Assembly: GCA_964631295.1 (NCBI GenBank)
Contig: CAZVXI010000073.1
Location: 1-14,205, forward strand
Direction of reading: 5' to 3'
Source of the DNA: CAZVXI01 sp964631295
Lineage (GTDB): Bacteria > Planctomycetota > Phycisphaerae > Phycisphaerales > SM1A02
DNA: 14,205 nucleotides
Below are positions 13,743 to 14,205 of this stretch, piece after piece. The position numbers and the translations under genes were made by a program. The notes below the pieces were generated by a model. The model searched no databases. It was not told where the DNA came from and worked only from the letters and a program-made list of their open reading frames with translations. Numbering within the stretch: position 1 is the stretch's first letter; each line of letters starts with the position of its first letter.

Positions 13743-14205
13743 ATGCCCGATTCCAGTGAACAACCCACGCGTATTCTCATGATCTGTATGGGAAACATAT
13801 GCCGCAGCCCGATGGCGGAAGCGTTGTTCGTATATCTGGCGCGTGGGCGTGGTGTGCTTGATGACTTCGAGATCGACTCTGCGGGCACCGGCGGTTGGCA
13901 TGCGGGGCATCCACCCGATGCGCGTATGCAGGAAGTGGCCCGCCGCAACAACGTCACGATGAACGGCCGTGCCCGACAAGTGAACGAACGAGATTTTGAG
14001 AGCTTTGATATGCTCCTGTGCATGGACGACGAGAATCGCCGCGAACTGCTCGCGATGGGCGCCCCGATCGACAAACTCCATCGATTGCTGGACTTCCACC
14101 CCGAGCCGCCGACGCTCGAAGTGCCTGATCCATACTACGGCGGCGCCGATGGATTTCAGCACGTGTTCGATCTTGTTCATGCAGCGTGCGAGGGGCTCCT
14201 GAATC
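13743..14205 (+). CDS. Low-molecular-weight protein tyrosine phosphatase (3' end beyond window)
   Basis: Small cytosolic phosphatase of the Wzb/Etp/PtpA type, which removes phosphate from tyrosines of the co-encoded EPS kinase or of sugar-metabolism enzymes. Counting from ATG 13743, the active-site loop C-x5-R is Cys15 to Arg21 in CMGNICRSP. SAGTGGWHAGHPPD follows, and the general acid Asp129 is in DPYYGG. The frame is open to the right edge with 154 codons, about the full family length, so only a few residues should be missing. It starts 22 nt after the transferase stop in the same direction and lacks a clear Shine-Dalgarno, so it may be translated by read-through coupling. An arsenate reductase of the same fold is less likely because the DPYY motif and EPS context favour a tyrosine phosphatase. 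Confidence 0.93.
   Translation, partial: MPDSSEQPTRILMICMGNICRSPMAEALFVYLARGRGVLDDFEIDSAGTGGWHAGHPPDARMQEVARRNNVTMNGRARQVNERDFESFDMLLCMDDENRRELLAMGAPIDKLHRLLDFHPEPPTLEVPDPYYGGADGFQHVFDLVHAACEGLLN

Noticed and set aside
1..14205. CRISPR arrays, tRNA/rRNA genes, insertion sequences or attachment sites
   Set aside because: No regularly spaced repeats, tRNA cloverleaf, transposase motif or terminal inverted repeats were seen on either strand.

Overview
The window is one strand-coherent exopolysaccharide (EPS) assembly operon with an embedded exosortase module, running left to right from about 733 to the right edge. It lies head-to-head with the 5' end of a lipoyl synthase gene on the minus strand. 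GC is high, most genes have recognisable Shine-Dalgarno sequences, and two gene pairs overlap by ATGA. A lipoprotein SLBB export protein, a free-standing EpsI/DUF3485 protein, a very large membrane-anchored TPR protein and a Wzz-kinase fusion together suggest a Gram-negative-type envelope. My best guess is Planctomycetota, possibly a Phycisphaerae-like lineage. That assignment is inference from gene style; no taxonomic marker gene is present.

Layout. 1-439 (minus): N-terminal part of LipA, with both cysteine clusters visible. 440-732: divergent intergenic region with a small hairpin and an 8-bp palindrome but no convincing promoter. 733-2223: Wza-type SLBB lipoprotein with a long acidic insert. 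2338-3312: exosortase with the Cys/Arg/His triad. 3309-4196: EpsI-like exosortase partner, overlapping the exosortase stop. 4214-8989: 1591-residue TPR protein with one N-terminal membrane anchor. 9036-11270: Wzz chain-length domain fused to a BY-kinase-like ATPase whose P-loop lysine is replaced by valine. 11325-12350: extended SDR sugar-nucleotide enzyme with ArnA/UXS-like catalytic residues. 12347-13720: WecA/TagO-type polyprenyl-phosphate sugar-phosphate transferase, overlapping the SDR stop. 13743-right edge: low-molecular-weight protein tyrosine phosphatase, almost complete; its reading frame runs off the window.

How they fit together. The SDR enzyme would make a nucleotide sugar. The WecA-like enzyme would start the repeat unit on a polyprenyl lipid. 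The Wzz/kinase-like protein would control polymer length, with the phosphatase as the usual partner of such kinases. The SLBB lipoprotein would carry polymer through the outer envelope. The exosortase/EpsI pair and the TPR protein point to a coupled protein-sorting function, in which C-terminally tagged proteins are processed at the membrane alongside EPS secretion. No flippase, polymerase, sorting substrate or further glycosyltransferase is inside the window, so the locus probably continues to the right.

The most unusual points are the lysine-less P-loop, the oversized TPR protein, the acidic insert in the export protein and a 10-bp intercistronic hairpin just before the SDR gene.
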